From the NCBI GenBank assembly GCA_036785325.1, contig JAXIVH010000005.1, forward strand, positions 15,607,332 through 15,671,331: DNA of 64,000 nucleotides. The letters are read 5' to 3'. Under the pieces are notes generated by a model, which saw only the letters and a list, made by a program, of their open reading frames with translations, was not told the DNA's origin and ran no database searches. A program made the translations under genes and the position numbers. This document shows, piece after piece, positions 1-14,300 of this stretch (position 1 is the stretch's first letter; each line of letters opens with the position of its first letter). The DNA comes from Urophycis tenuis (taxonomy: Eukaryota; Chordata; Actinopteri; Gadiformes; Phycidae).

Positions 1-865
1 CTTCTCTGGCAAACTAAATAGCAGAACAGTGGGTACAATAGTGATGACGTAGAACATCTGGAGATTTGGAAAGCGATGGCAAGGGGAATCTTTCTATACC
101 GGCTGTTTGACACAGCCTTCTGGGCAGGAGACCTGGACCTAGGGCAAAGGGTGGCATTCTAGGATGGTTGGCTCTGCTGTTATGGAAAAGGTTGAAACCT
201 CCCTAGAGAGAGGAGGTGTCTGGATGATCACAGCACAACAGAGTATGGGAGTATCAGATTCACTGTTTAAAATTCCTATCCATGCGTTGCTCACAAGAAA
301 CCATTAGACAGCCAATGGGAACATTTTCATAATTTATTTTCCTCCTCCTCCTTTCCATGTCATTGGAAGCTCGAGTGGGGTACAATGAGAAGGAAAAATA
401 ACATGTAGCTGACAGAACATTCACATATTCAATCGATTTCCTAAGCTCTAATCAATGATTGTGCCGTCATCCTAAAGCCGACATGACATGACGTAATGTA
501 GTTGACCGATACCTCAAGGCTCGGTGCTGATGGTCACGTTTACAACCCAGTGGGTGTTTATGGTGCTACTCAGGAGCTGCTGCAGAGCTGCTCATCCCCA
601 GTACGTCTGTGAGGCATTCAGCCAGACATACTGCAACACTCAAATCAGCTCCATTCACCAGCAACGTTGTCAAAAGGAATGGCCGCAGCCTTCAGTGTGT
701 TTCTAGATCCATCTACTTTTCGCTGCTGTTTTCTGAGAGTACGTTGATGCACGTGAGCCACAGATTTACCAGCTTGAGCGAATGTGGGTAAAACACTAGT
801 CGGTAGTAATCGTCAGTATCCTAGAATGTCACAATGAAATTTGACCGTGATGACACACAGGCCCT

Positions 866-1016
<151 letters not shown>

Positions 1017-2147
1017 GTTAGAGCAAGCCAAAAGACAGTGGAGGTGTTGAACCAGTGTCATCCCTCCTCCTCTGTCCCACCCACATTTCTCACATAAGGG
1101 GGTTATAATTAGCCATGGGCCGCATGCAGCATTTTAACTATCACAATTCTAGGCTCAAGCTAAGCTTGGCCGACACCAACTGATACAATTCTCCACAGAC
1201 AGGTACATCAAGGCTGTCAAAGAAACAATGGGAAATGTTTGCACAAGTGAAGATGAAAGTCAAGGGTTAAACAACAGCGTACCACTGCATGGACAGACAC
1301 CTTGGTTAGCCACTATTGCGTAAGTGCATGTTAGAAGCATGATATTTAGTTAGCAATGATTTAATTTGTGCTATGATGTAGCCTAGGGTATCTACTAGTG
1401 AGATTTAGGGAAGGAATGCATTTTAGAATAGAAGTTTTCATCCTCTTTGGATTTCTGCTTTTCTTCCGCATTGCCAAAAAAAGATTCAGTTCACTTGGCA
1501 GAGGCCAGGAATGTGTTGAAAAATGTGACAAAAAAAAGGCAGATTATTAAATCATGAAATGGCATATAGCTTACCAGTCTGCCAAACTGTTGGTGCAAAG
1601 GTTATAGTTGTGGTATTGAGATATTGGTTTGTTAGTGCCGTTGGTCGTCTATCTTGCAGGGCGGAGTTTGACTGGTCTTGTCTTGACATTTTCTAAAACC
1701 ATCCACTCTTAACTAACTTGTCATTTTTATCCATTTTATCCATTGTCAGTTCCTGTTGCCAAGCAGCAATTCCCTGAATGTTTGAAGGCATATCTGACTA
1801 GCATGATTTTGTATGCATGATTTTCTGCATGCACATAATAGCAGTTGATGGTAAAATGTCAGGTCCTCTTTTATTTGGGTGACTTCGGCTCAGTATACCA
1901 GAGATGTGTTGGTGATGTGCTAAACTTAAATTCTGTGCACTCCTGCATTGTTTTGAGTCACATAACGTGGGCATATCAACAACAATTCTACTGCCTTGGG
2001 GGTCTGTCAATAGTGAGCACAGCCTTCAAAACTGACCCCACCAAATCGGCCTGGTGTTATTATGTTATGTTTACCTTTGCCACCTGTCCGCCACACATGG
2101 AAATCCCGGACACCTTGCCTCACCTGGATCCCTCACTGGCTGCCATT

Positions 2148-2171
2148 CCCCCCCCCCCCCCCCCCCCCCCC
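2148..2171. repeat. poly-C tract
   Basis: 24 consecutive C bases. Open frames crossing it translate as polyproline or polyglycine and are not genes. Confidence 0.97.
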
Positions 2172-3187
2172 ATCTTGGGCTTTGTTTGTTCACCCACGGC
2201 CCTTGGTTCTGCCAGGGGGTCAATTCAGTCAAGTTTAAAAAGGCGGATTTGTAAAGTGGTGGCTTGGAGGTTGTGTGGGTCTTGTTTATGGTGGGCCAGG
2301 TATTGTATTGATTTCCCCAGGGATGTTTGGGACTGTGGATGTCAACCAGCAATAATGATTTGAGATTGTTTGTTATTGTTGCCGTTTGAAGACGAGATCC
2401 AGAATAGAAGTGGGCTTTAAAGTATTCAAATCAGAGTTATTGGTTTCCTGGAGTGTATTTATTTCTCAGTAGCTGCTAAATGTTGAATCCGGCTTCGGTA
2501 TTGGAATTTAGAAATGTAGCCTTTGTTGAATCTCACATTTCAGTAGCCAAGTTTAGTCAGAGAGTGCTGTTGTTGTGAGCTGTTGTGAAGTGGATATAAT
2601 AAAGATCCATATAGCAGGTGTCTAACCTGTAACAAGCTCTGCTCCTGAATTACCTTCAGGTCTTCTTGTTATCACACGGTGTGACCTCATCACAACAATT
2701 CAGCAGCATTACAATTTGTATCGCTCATCCAAATAATTGTTTCACCCCGTGAGACATGGGCGGTGGGTGGTGGGTGGGGGGGGCAATAGCTCTGTGCTGG
2801 AAGATCTATTGTGATATCTATGGTGTAACAGGAAAAACTCAAGGTAATTCAGAGAGCAGATATGGACGCTTGGGGAGGCAACTGAAAGTGTGGTCTCATT
2901 TGGCGTTGATGGTAAGTTATAAAGGCCCCCCTCCCTTTATGGTCTTCAGTTTGGGTTCTTGCTTGTCCCATCATGAAAAAACTTGACGAGGACCAACCGT
3001 TTGACGAACAGAATGAAATCTTGCCAGCAAGGCCACATGCTAACTGTCATAGCTAATGTGCATCTTGGTTGCAAAGGACTTGTGTAATTCTTCATGACAG
3101 TCACTCTCTGTTCTTGGTTTTCTCTTCAACATAGCTGGTGGGACATGGATGCATTCTGTAAATTGAAACCCAAGCATATTCTTTTCC

Positions 3188-3210
3188 TGTGTGTGTGTGT
3201 GTGTGTGTGT
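3188..3210. repeat. short (GT)n microsatellite
   Basis: About 11 GT units. Confidence 0.95.
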
Positions 3211-3479
3211 AATCGTGGCATAGGCTTGTGTCTTGAGTGTCATCCCTCTTCTGAGACTCTGCATATGTGTCTTCAAACATCTTAGGGCAGTGCTGTGTGT
3301 GTGTTCTGACTGGGTCAGGCCTGTGCTGTGGGACTAGAACTATATAAGGGAAAGCATTCTTTGTTTATTAGTGAAGGGAGAGTGCATGGGAATGCAGCCA
3401 GTCCTCTCAGCTTGGCAAATGGGATTTGAGTACAGCTTAAACAGTGCATTCTGCTCTTTATTGCTATAAACATTACTGC

Positions 3480-3494
3480 ACCTCTCTCTCTCTC

Positions 3495-3529
<35 letters not shown>

Positions 3530-3542
3530 GTCTCTCTCTCTC
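3480..3542. repeat. (CT)n / CTGTCT microsatellite
   Basis: CTCTCT interrupted by GTCTCT units. Confidence 0.95.
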
Positions 3543-4686
3543 AGCATCACGAGAGGCTGCTGTAACATGTGGAAGAGCCCAGCCTTAATTGAATAATTTA
3601 AAAATAGCCTTTTATTTGTGGCAGCGCTGGCTAATGCAAAGTGGGTTAGAAGTGGTCCACAGCCCTGCTCTGTTGACTTGCAGAGATTTTGGCGGTTGCT
3701 GTCCACCAAAGCCGTAAGCAGTTGAGTGATGCCAGCCACCTGCTGCAGCCCACGGGCTAGCATTGTCTACAGTATGCAGTGGCTTTCTAGCACTGAGCCA
3801 GGCTAGACAACGTGGTTTCAGTGAGGCCATTTTACCCAGCGAGACTTGACGGACAAAAAGTGTGAAAGTATCGGGATCCCACGGCCAACTGGCTTTTCAA
3901 AATTGTTACAAATTGTGAGCGAGTTTAGTCTTCTATATTCAAATGGCTGATTTAAAATGTCAGTGTATGTATTTATCTTCATTTCAATATCTCAACACAG
4001 TATGGCTGTACTGTTTAGTTTGTCGTTCGTTGATGACATTGTTTGTATATTGGAGGGTGGAATCTGCAATGGTGTTTGGTTTGTGTTGAATCTCTTTTTT
4101 AGAGCAATGGTCCAATGTAAACCTTGCAGTTATTTTGTGGTTCTAATGTCACTTGTCCTTTTTGCAAAGCGTCATCTGCCTTGGTCAGGGCGAATCATCA
4201 TAGAAACTGTGTTCACTAGCTTCCATATGCTCAACTCAATGGTGTCTTTGTCAAAGGCTCCGCTTTATAAGAGCTCGTCAATAGCCGAAGCTTTATGCGA
4301 GAAGCTTCAAAGGCATTATCTTACTGAGCCTTCGTTTCAAAGTGTCTGTTTAACAGCACCTGACCTGCGGTTTGTAATTGAGATAATCCGATGTCCGTAT
4401 TCAGCATGTTCCTCCTCCTAATTGGAGGGCCATTGGCTCCGCGGTCTTCGGAGCGCTGGGCTTGGCGCGCTGGTGGCGTCCACAGTGCCCACAGGGACCT
4501 TGTTCCCAGATTGGCAGCGGGACAAACTCTGCATTGTCCATCTCCTTTACTTAAGATGTCCTCAGTGCATGTCGCCTTCTGGGCTCCGGAGGAGGAAGAA
4601 TGGTGGCCTTGTTTCGACGCGGGTCACTTATCTCCAAGCTGAGAACCTCCTTAGGGAGCTCTCTCATGTGCAGGCCTCCACCGCCA

Positions 4687-4712
4687 CCCCCCCCCCCCCC
4701 CCCCCCCCCCCC
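4687..4712. repeat. poly-C tract
   Basis: 26 C bases flanked by CCGCCA and CCTCCTCC. Confidence 0.97.
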
Positions 4713-5260
4713 TCCTCCACCCCAACCCTCTGACATCACCGCCAAACGGATGTGGTTCACTGGGGTTGGCGGTGTTGTCCGGCCCTTGGGTAGAGCTGTT
4801 GGGTCTGATCGAGATGCCGCTAGGTTCATAGCAGGCGGGGACTCTGTTGCACGCTGTGTTTCTGCATAAAAACAATGTTTATTTTATGCTGACTGTCAGA
4901 TGTGGTTGAACCACTGGTGGCAAATGTGAAGTTCAATATTTATTACATTCCTGTTGTGGAAAAAATGTCTGTTCAACTATGTCCTCAGTGCCATTCCTTC
5001 CAATTGTGAAGTCAAGAACATTTTCAACCTTACTATGCTTGGCCTCCCATGCTTTCTCATGCAAACATGCTGGACTTGAGGGCCATTTAAACGCTGCTCT
5101 GAGGCCATGCAGCCATCCATCACCTCCCCGGGAGAAGGAGGGGGGAACTCTTCGCTCGGTGGTCACGGGGGGCTGGAGCCAACTCTGGCTGACAGGCAGG
5201 GAGATGGTGTGGATGGAATGCTGGAGCACCGCAAGGTCACACACATTCATACACAGTCAT

Positions 5261-5261
<1 letters not shown>

Positions 5262-5292
<31 letters not shown>
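5262..5292. repeat. (AC)n microsatellite
   Basis: About 15 AC units. Confidence 0.95.
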
Positions 5293-5294
<2 letters not shown>

Positions 5295-7130
5295 AGCACA
5301 AGCACACAAAGCGATGCAAGACTTTCTCCAGGGTTTGAGGATGATAAGTATCAGGCTGAGGAGGAGGCCCATGTGAACATTGGAAGAAGATGCTAACTGA
5401 GCCAGGCAGATGGGACACCACTAGGGGATCAAACCCCCGGTCTCTGGAGCTCTGTGACAGAATTGTACCCAAGGTAGAAAAGGCCAGCAATAACTGCTCA
5501 CTTCCCGCTGTTTACTACGTAGGGAACGGCAAATAAGTGAACAAGGGAGATGCTTCAGAGGAAGCTTGTGTTTGGGGATGGCTTGCATTCCACAGCTTGG
5601 AAAGACCCTACACGGGTGTGTGGGGTAGGCCTGTGTTTACCTCAAACAGGACCCCTGTGTCTCTCACTGGTCCTGTCAGTAGTTTGGTGGAGGATGATGC
5701 AGTGTCCCATGGTGGAGAAGGATTTAGACCATTGTGTAAGATAAATGGACTTCAGGGCTTATCGATATGTATGAATGAATCTATTGTAGTGCTGATCGGA
5801 TTATAATGTCCACTCCAGCAATAATCCAAACAATTCAAGTCTACCTTGTCGATAATTGTGTATTCATTTTCAGTTCTTTTGTTATTCGCTGTATTTCAAT
5901 GAAGAATCTTCAACCTTTAGGATGACGTGAAGCTAAAGGGGCTTGTCTCCAAGGCTTGCATGGCATTAAGTGGGCGAATGCTCTGAAGGCCTCTCTCCAG
6001 TCTAATGAGGCCTTTACGCTGCACACGGTTAATTCACAGCGACGTTCCCCGTCTGTCTTCCCTGCCCCTGTGTTATGGGTTGTTGTTGAAGGATAATCCC
6101 ATCTGAAGTCTGTCTCAAGTCTGGGCAAAAACCAAACCAGTGCCTCTGTACCCTTTTATTCTGCCCAACCAAGGCCTCGCTCAGAGCTCATGACTACCAA
6201 TTTGGGAGATTTAAGCATGGAGTTCAAACAGACATTGTCGTTTTAACTTTGCTAATTATAATTTGGGAGTAAAATAAAATGGTATAATAACATGGAGGAT
6301 TTCATAAAGTATTACACCGGTAATGTTGACTATTGGCAATACAGAAATGTGGGAAGTTCTCGGGTATCTTTTTAAAGAAAACTACAAAAAAAGACAACCG
6401 CTTCAGTGGATCTCATCATGACTACGCAGTCTTCCCCGCAGTCCTCAGATTTAGGTCCGTGCTGTACTCGTAAAGCATTCTAAACACTGCATCCCCCCTG
6501 GTCTATAAACCAGTTGGAGCTATTAAATTGCCTTTCCAAAGTGTCTCGGCAGATTTACCCTAAATAGAAAGTGTGTTGGGAGACACTGTAGTATGAGGAC
6601 GTTCAGTTGTTGTATTTTATTTTTCTAACCAGAACGGTTTGATGCTTGAGGCTGGAGGTTAAATAGGTGTTTGTGAAGTATGGGGGCATCTTTGAGAGTT
6701 TATATTGGGAATATGTTTAGCAGTTATGGCTTTGCTGTCAAAACAAGGATCACAGATACAAAACTTCACTGAACTTTAGCCCTAGATGAGGAGTGAGCTG
6801 AATCTCAAGTGGGTCAGTACAGAACCAACTTTCAGTGTTTTTTTTTCTTCTTCACAATCCCGGAATGCAGGCTGTGGCGAGCAGCACCAACGTGTGAGGA
6901 TTTGTGTTTCTTTGATTTAAAAGACAACCTAGCTGAACAAAATCCACAGCTACCATTCCCCCGACTGTTAAATGTCAGATGGAAACCCAGCTATGTGTGT
7001 CTTCATCGCCGCCCCTGAAACCATCGGCGTGCGGCACAGCGCTGCCAGGCCTACATTTGAGGCTGCTCTGCTTGTCGTCTGTGATATTGGGAGTGCATTA
7101 GATGCCTTGGACACGGATGGAAGAGAGGCT

Positions 7131-7198
7131 GGTGCCAAATGAGGCCTTTTGGGGCCAAATAAGGCCTTATGGGGCCAAATGAGGCCTTTTGGGGCCAT
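7131..7198. repeat. 21-bp tandem repeat, 3 copies
   Basis: Three near-identical units beginning CCAAATGAGGCCTT. Each contains a short GGCCTTTTGGGGCC near-palindrome. Confidence 0.9.
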
Positions 7199-8534
7199 AG
7201 CCTCACTCATTTTTTAAAATAAAAAACATCTAAGATAATTACATTTCAAAGATTGCGTTATTAAAAAAAAAAAGAAAGTTCATATTGATACTACCGGTTT
7301 GATAAATCCAAGTTCCTCAGACACATGAGAGACCTTGGCATGAGGCAGTTTGGGAACTAAAATGTCCTTCAGTACACATGATGTAACCTTCACTGTCAGC
7401 TAACCATTTGTTCCTCCACCTGTCACCAATCTCACTTAGAAGAACGGTCGAGATGTTTCTTAATGCGGCTCGCCGTCTTTCCGCAGAAGCTCTTTGGCGT
7501 GATGCAGCCTGCAGTACCGACAGCCGTCAGCAGCAGCCTCACAGCACCTAGCCTAATTAAAATGTATGTCAATCCATATAGCTGTTGACTGAAATAGGTT
7601 TTGGAGCGGCTAAAGCTCACAGACGGTTAAACGCCCGCGGCAGATTTCCACCCAGAGACTAGCGGATTATAGGCAGCGCTCCCATATCTGCAGCCGCGAT
7701 GCAAACCAGATTAGATGAGATTAGATTCATGATCACACGGGGAAGGAAGGGCCGATTGGCAGCATGTTGCTCTGACATGTGACGGGAAAGCCGCATCCAG
7801 GCCTGTGCTTTAAACGAGGCCCTGAGTCACCTCTCGACGCCTGGTGTTTGCGGGAAGCACAGACTGGATACCGCTCTGGTAAACGGGCTAAGAAGCAAAA
7901 TGGGCTACAGGATAGTCCTTCCTGATTGATAGGTTAGTAACTTGTCATTACAAGGGCGATGGTTGTGGAAGGAGAAAGTTGTCCTTTAGTTTGTGTTTGC
8001 TGATGTGGAATAGCCGCGTGTTGGGGCAGTTGTCGCCACCCATCCTCCCCCAAAAGGACATTGGCACGTATGACATTGTGTATTAAAAATGTCAATTTAT
8101 ATTAACTGTGCAATAGTATAGGCACCATTTGGTATTCCGTACACGCATTGTGCGTCTTGGCTTCTAATGTCCAGGTGAAAGACACAATAACCTGGTTTGT
8201 CTTGTGAACGTTTAAAAAAGCTTTGTATATATATATTTTTTTACATCTTGTTGGTTGTCCATGTTTACAGTACTACGATGGCATTTTCTGTGTTTTACAA
8301 GAGTTCGGGGGAGACATTTACATTCATGGAGTTGCGTTCAAGCTTCCCTGGTGTGGAACACCGTCATCAATGTATGAAAACGGCTTAAAACACAACGCAC
8401 TTAATCCCTCAGAAACGTGTGGGGATTTCCCCCTACCTAGTGTCTTCCTATGGCCCCCAGAGGGCTCTTTCAGCATGACAGTGTGGTTTCCAGGTAAATC
8501 CTACCCATACCAAGACATCCAAAAGTTTTCTGGG

Positions 8535-8695
8535 GGAAGGATAGTCTTTGATCCCCTGCCGAAAGGCACAGTGTTTGAACCCCAATGTCCACAGTCTACC
8601 TGTAGGTGTTCTTGGGCAGAATGTCAAGCATGATTATATGTATCAAAGTAAATTTTTCAATCATTTTAGATAAACTTGTCTGCTGAATAACTAAG
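8535..8695 (+). mobile_element. tRNA-derived SINE fragment
   Basis: Contains a tRNA-like segment with a B-box-like GTTTGAACCCC at 8573-8583, followed by GTCCACAGTCTACCTGTAGG and a 3' end (GATAAACTTGTCTGCTGAAT) that matches the teleost tail GGATAAAAGCGTCTGCTAAATG. It aligns base for base with the copy at 27884-28053. A trinucleotide microsatellite follows immediately, as is common at SINE 3' ends. The family name is not assigned. Confidence 0.7.
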
Positions 8696-8771
8696 TAGTA
8701 GTAGTAGTAGTAGTAGTAGTAGCAGTAGTAGTAGTAGTAGTAGCAGTAGTAGTAGTAGTAGTAGCAGCAGA

Positions 8772-8815
<44 letters not shown>

Positions 8816-8820
8816 TAATA
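8694..8820. repeat. (AGT)n/(AGC)n trinucleotide microsatellite
   Basis: About 40 TAG/CAG units: AGT blocks interrupted by AGC, including an (AGC)n core around 8765-8800. It lies at the tail of the SINE. Confidence 0.97.
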
Positions 8821-9611
8821 AATGGTATATGTCCATTTTTGTATTATTACTACCCCATTAAGGTAGGAAAAGGTGAATGAAGTGGTATCTTGGGGTATGT
8901 ATGTCACAAGAGCTTTATATTTCATGTAAGTAATTTGAATGCCTCAGTTCCTGGCCGGTTGTCATCAGTCAAAAAGCAGATATGCACACACACTTGCGCT
9001 GTAACGCACACACGGACTGCCATAGGGGTATGCATCATCTCCTTCCTTCACACACATACCGTAGTATACCCTAGCCACCGCACCACGGAAGGTTCCAGAA
9101 GAACAGCCGTCTGCATCTACCACCCTGGATGTACCCGATCGGGGAGGGAGGTGTACACACACAGTCCTCTCCAACTTTCCCCTCTTTATCTCTCTCTCTA
9201 GTCTTTCTCTGTTTATGCACTCTCTTCTCCTCTCGCTCACTCGGTCACTCTCTCTCTCACTCACTCACTCACCCACCCACGCTCTCGGTAACTGTAAAAC
9301 TACTAATGTAAACACACCCCTTGCTTTGGTCTTGCAGCCTCTTGTGCTAATGTGCTTGACTCAATTCATGGCGCTGGTAAGAGCGGGGGAGGGGGGGACA
9401 GTAGGGGAGGCAGGGGAGTATTGTAATTGAGTTAGAGGCTCCCCTCCTCTAGGGAGGGAGGGGCTTATCTCTGAGAACCTCTGCCCTCCCAGGAGGGGGT
9501 CAGATGGCTGCCTTGTATAGACCAGACAGGGAGTTGTGTGTGGGACTATTTTTGCGTGCGCACATCTCTGTGCCATGCTTGTTTCAGTGTGTAATGTGCC
9601 TATGTTTTATT

Positions 9612-9612
<1 letters not shown>

Positions 9613-9660
<48 letters not shown>

Positions 9661-9773
9661 ATCTGTGTGATTGGTTGGTTGTCGTGTGTTTGTTTCTGTG
9701 GTTTTTGTTGTTGTATTTGTGTGTATTTCCGTTGTGTGTGTGTGTGTGTGTGTTTATATGTGTATTTGTGTGT
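9613..9773. repeat. (GT)n microsatellites
   Basis: Two GT blocks (about 9614-9658 and 9733-9773) separated by GT-rich degenerate sequence. Confidence 0.93.
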
Positions 9774-9892
9774 GTTCCCCATGCATCCCTGCATGCCGGT
9801 GTTTGATTTCAACACACACATCGACTGTACCCCACCAGATTAAACAGTCAGTCTGGGCTCCTGACATCGGCTGCTGAACCCTTCACCTCGTT

Positions 9893-9992
9893 TGTGTGTG
9901 TGTTTGTGTGTGCATGCGCGTGTGTGTGCGTGTGGGCGTGCGCGCCCGTGTGTATGTGCGTGTGCACGCATGTGCACGTGTGTGTGTCGGCA
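9893..9992. repeat. GT/GCGT-rich alternating purine-pyrimidine tract
   Basis: Mixed GTGTGC, GCGTGC and CACGCATG steps, almost strictly alternating purine and pyrimidine, a composition that favours Z-DNA. Confidence 0.85.
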
Positions 9993-10151
9993 TGCCGTGC
10001 ACGACCGTACAGCCAGGCGACAGCTGCAGTGCAGATGTCCTGAACCCTCTTAAATAGAAGAAGGGCGCAGAGCAGCGAGTGGGCACTGAAAGAGGAGCCC
10101 ACCGCGTGGAGACCGGGAGTCACACGATACCCCGGGCCTGGAGTCTGGGCC

Positions 10152-10166
10152 GGGGGGGGGGGGGGG
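10152..10166. repeat. poly-G tract
   Basis: 15 G bases within a GC-rich patch. Confidence 0.9.
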
Positions 10167-11219
10167 AACAGGGGGACGCTACTCTTAATAGATTTTAGTC
10201 TCACTTCAGAGACAGAGGCACGCTCAAACACACTGCTATAGCCAGGCCTTTTACTAGCTGTGTGTTGGATAATCGTTTAGTCTGCTGCTCGTTGTGACTA
10301 GCTCTGTGTTGATCAAGTCTTGAATTAGTCGTGCCGTTTACTGTACTTAAAATTCTGACTAGTAATTTAACTATTTCAGTGAGCTCAATGTTCAATTAAG
10401 CCTCAGTCTAATTGTCCTGTACATTTAATTTAATGATTAATTTGAACTAGTTGTGTTATTGATAGCTGTTACACAAAGTATGTAATAGATTTGGCGTGTT
10501 CAATTAGTTTGGGTAGAACCATTTGTACCTTAAATGAGGTACAGCTTTGTTAAATAATGTAGTTATGATTCTAGTTGAGTCTAGTTGACTCTAGTTGATC
10601 AAGTCTAGTTGTGCTTTTACTGTATGCTTAATAATGACTTAATAGTTTTTGTGTTACTTTTGTGTTTGTGTTAGTAGCCTTTCAAGATTTGGTTAAAAAT
10701 CATAGTAAGATATATATAAGGCCACATGTGGATTAATAGTCAAGATTCAAATTCAAAAATGACATAATCATATCTCCTTGTGCTCTGGTGGGTCCCAGCT
10801 CTGTTCTACATGTTTTGATTCGGTAATTGTGTTTATTCAAACTTTTTCAAAGACACAAATGACATTTGAGACGGATTCTATTTTTGTCAGCATCATCCCA
10901 TCATTTTATTGTGGTATAAAACTCACATTCTATTTGCTCAATTTGAAGACTCATTTTAGACATTTTATGACTTTCCTCATTTCAACATGCAGAGCACCAC
11001 TCATCTCCCTATTCAGTAACCAGAACCACAACTCGGGCTATGGCTGTAACTTCTCAATTTGTACTTTATCTTCATGACTTTAGTAACTTTGTTTACAGTG
11101 GTATGCTAATGAGCCATGGTTTTCAGTACTTGGCGAGATTAAACCACTTGCTCTCAGCTCAGGATATTAAATGTCTGCCAAGCTGGCGCTCATTGATTTC
11201 TGTTAAAATAAATAATACA

Positions 11220-11385
11220 GGTAGAGAGAGAAAGAAAGAGAGAGAGAGGTAGAGAGAGAAGGGTAGAGAGAGAGAGGTATATAGAGAGATGAGGGAGAGA
11301 CAGACAGAGAGGGAGAGAGAGGGGTAGAGAGTTGTGTATATGTAGAGGTAGATAGAGACACAGGGAGAGAGAGAGAGAGAGAGAG
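11220..11385. repeat. GA-rich (GAGAGA/GTAGAGA) repeat
   Basis: Purine-rich on the + strand for about 165 bases, with AGAGAG, GTAGAG and GGAGAG units. Confidence 0.93.
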
Positions 11386-14300
11386 TGTTGTTGTTGTTGA
11401 TGTTGTGGTTGGAGTTGGATATACCATCGTTTAAACCCAAACTTCTTTTTGTTCAAATATTTACAATATTTTATGTAAATTTGTTGTCACATTAAAGGCA
11501 AGATGCTTGCCGGCTCTTGTTAAATATATTTTTTGCCAGGAAGCAGTTACACTAATATAAAACATGTAGGATACAACAACTCATAAATATTTCAATATTA
11601 TTCTGTATAGACTCATCTGTCACTGCTCAACAGCCTTTGACATTATAAAGGATTGGTCTCATCTGAACTTGCAATATGTTGTCTTAACTTCATCGTCATT
11701 GTCCCACAAGGGAACCTGTATACTATGTTATAGGTATGTATGTTGCATACACATTGCACACAGATCGGAGACTGCACCAGGTCATTAGTGGCTTCATTCA
11801 GCCAGTGGAGATGTTTGCCGAGATGCAGAGCCCTTAATCCCCCGCTGCAAAGGACCAGAGAGGAGGGTCTTCTCATGTTTGTTTTCCAATCTGGTTAATG
11901 CAGCTCCCTGGAACCCCAAGGTTCTCCGACCTCCTCTGTTGGACATTGCTTAAAATGTTGACCAGAGAAGGTATCCGGTGGCTCTGATTCCCTGTGAGAG
12001 CCGCAGGGACTGCAGTGCAGTGTGAAATTATTCCTGCACACTTTTTTTGTCCACCAAACCAGTGAAGTTTTAGTTTGCAGAATAAGACGTCTGGCGACCC
12101 TTGCCTGCTACAGAGTACCCCATATGTATATTTGGACAAGTATCAAGAGATTGCATTCTTTTATGCTGTGTTTATTCAGTTGTAGTATAAATCCATTAGG
12201 CTTTTATGTCATTGAACAAATGTTAGGTCAGTCAAGATTTTCGATTGACTCTAAAGCCCCCTGTCTAACATTTTCAAGAAAGTGGTACTGATGAGATATT
12301 TTTAAAGCCACGTTAATTGATTTCTGACAGGCAGAAGGCAGAACAAACTGAGCATCAATCTATCCCACTTCTGGCTAAGCATTACCTCCTCCAGAGTTGA
12401 ACGTATGTTCATGTATCTCCCCTGTCCAGAGGTCACAGAAAAGCTTTTTGCCGCTGCTTGAAATCAATCAATCAAGAGGTGGCTGGAAGTCAGAAAACTT
12501 AAGTAGTGTAGAACTACTGATCTGAACTACTGACATTATTCACAAAACGGTTTTGTAAACGAACAATGAAAAGTAGTCCTCATGTGAAATATGAATTCCC
12601 CACATAATGAAACAGAGAACATTCCGTCAAGGGCGGCAGTGAAGTCATGGTGAAACTAAACACAAAGTTATTGTCGTGTACACAGACTATTCTTCAACAG
12701 CTCACCACCTTCAAATGAAAGGGTTTCGGCTCCACAGAATCAGGAGTATGAACTGATGACTAGCATGTTGGTCGTAGCGCCCATATGTGATACCCAGAAG
12801 TTTGGAGATGAGACACTAGTAAAAACCGAAAAGATTGGCCATTTGTATTGTGCTGCCATACATATAACACAAGAGAAGACAACAAGAATGTGTCCGGTGT
12901 TGAATACCTATTTGTATTTGCCAGTTGTAGAGCACTGTGCCACAGCCTTGATGTGAATAGATAGATGTGAATGCAATTCTAATTGCACCTCTGAGTGCAG
13001 TGTATTGAATTTAGTTTGGCGTAACATTAGTTAAGTGTGAAGGACAATAAGTATATTATGTTTTGATTCGTTGGCAAAACAACAAGGGTATCATAGCCTC
13101 CAGTTTAGAATATCCCGTTTTTTAGCCATGACCCAACCTTTTTCAATGACATCATGTATGCAGGGTTTCTAAATAAAAGCATGGATTCATTGTAAACAGT
13201 ACTTCTAATCATGCTTATTTGTTCTGTATGTAACATAAATCCACTCAAATACTTGTTCAAAATGAAAACATTCTTTGCCTTGATTTTCCCCATTATATGA
13301 TGTCATATGATTAAACCCCTCAAGATGAATCAAACTTGAATATCAAGCGATGAAGTAGAGCATTTATTTATAGTAGTTAATAATTCAATGCGCTCCACGC
13401 TATGCCTCTGCTGTGGGACTCTGTGTGTGTGACGAATGCCCTCCCCGCCCTGAAATACTTTACCATGACTAGCATAGAGACTTGTGTAGGTCAAGCCAAT
13501 GCCTTACATAGACAAGTTAATCATTCCTCAGTGCACTTCTCCATCTCAACCCCTCTTTTTGATGCAGATCCATCTATCATCCAGATAGATTTTGGTTTCA
13601 GACCCAACTTTGTCGTCGTCAGCTTTGAATGGATGGGTCAATTGGGGCTGTAGTAAGGAGCGATTTAAACATTCCTAGCATAACTAAACTATAGAACTTT
13701 AAGCAGTTAAATCTTATGTATGGACAAATATCTCTAAAGTAGAAAAAAAGAAAATGGTAAAAATGAAAACTCCATTGTTATGGTATGATTAATGAAGACG
13801 TTATTACATTGGTTTTCAGTAGCTATGTTGTGTGTGGAAACCCTAGTGAGACATTTAATTAAACATTTTTGGGCACCAATTTGTCTAAGGGGTCCCCCCA
13901 CTCAGTGTAGCCTGTGTTGATGAAACTTGTTGATGGGCAGCACAATGCAGCTCCATGCTACATGCTGGGCTTCGTTCAGAGGCCAGCGCTAACATGCCCT
14001 CGTGTCATGTGTCCCGTCAGCCAGCCCTGGGACTGACACCAGCATTCCAACATCCCACCAGAGCAGCGCAGTCACTCACTCAAAGACCTATTCTTGTGCA
14101 ACAATGAATGTGACTGTATTCATGCAGCATTTTTATATTAATACATTATTACTGTGTTAAGAATTTAACTGTTAGGTTACTGAAAATTCAGGATGTGATT
14201 TTCTTTTGCTATTTTTCCCTACTTGCAAGTCATTATAAATGATGGAGGGAGAGGTTCTACAGCTATTTTGAATTTTTTTTTTCAAAACAGAGTACTCTAA

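Noticed and set aside
5420..5465. Possible tRNA-like B box (GGGGATCAAACCCCCGGTC)
   Set aside because: An isolated B-box-like match without an A box or SINE tail. Too weak to call.
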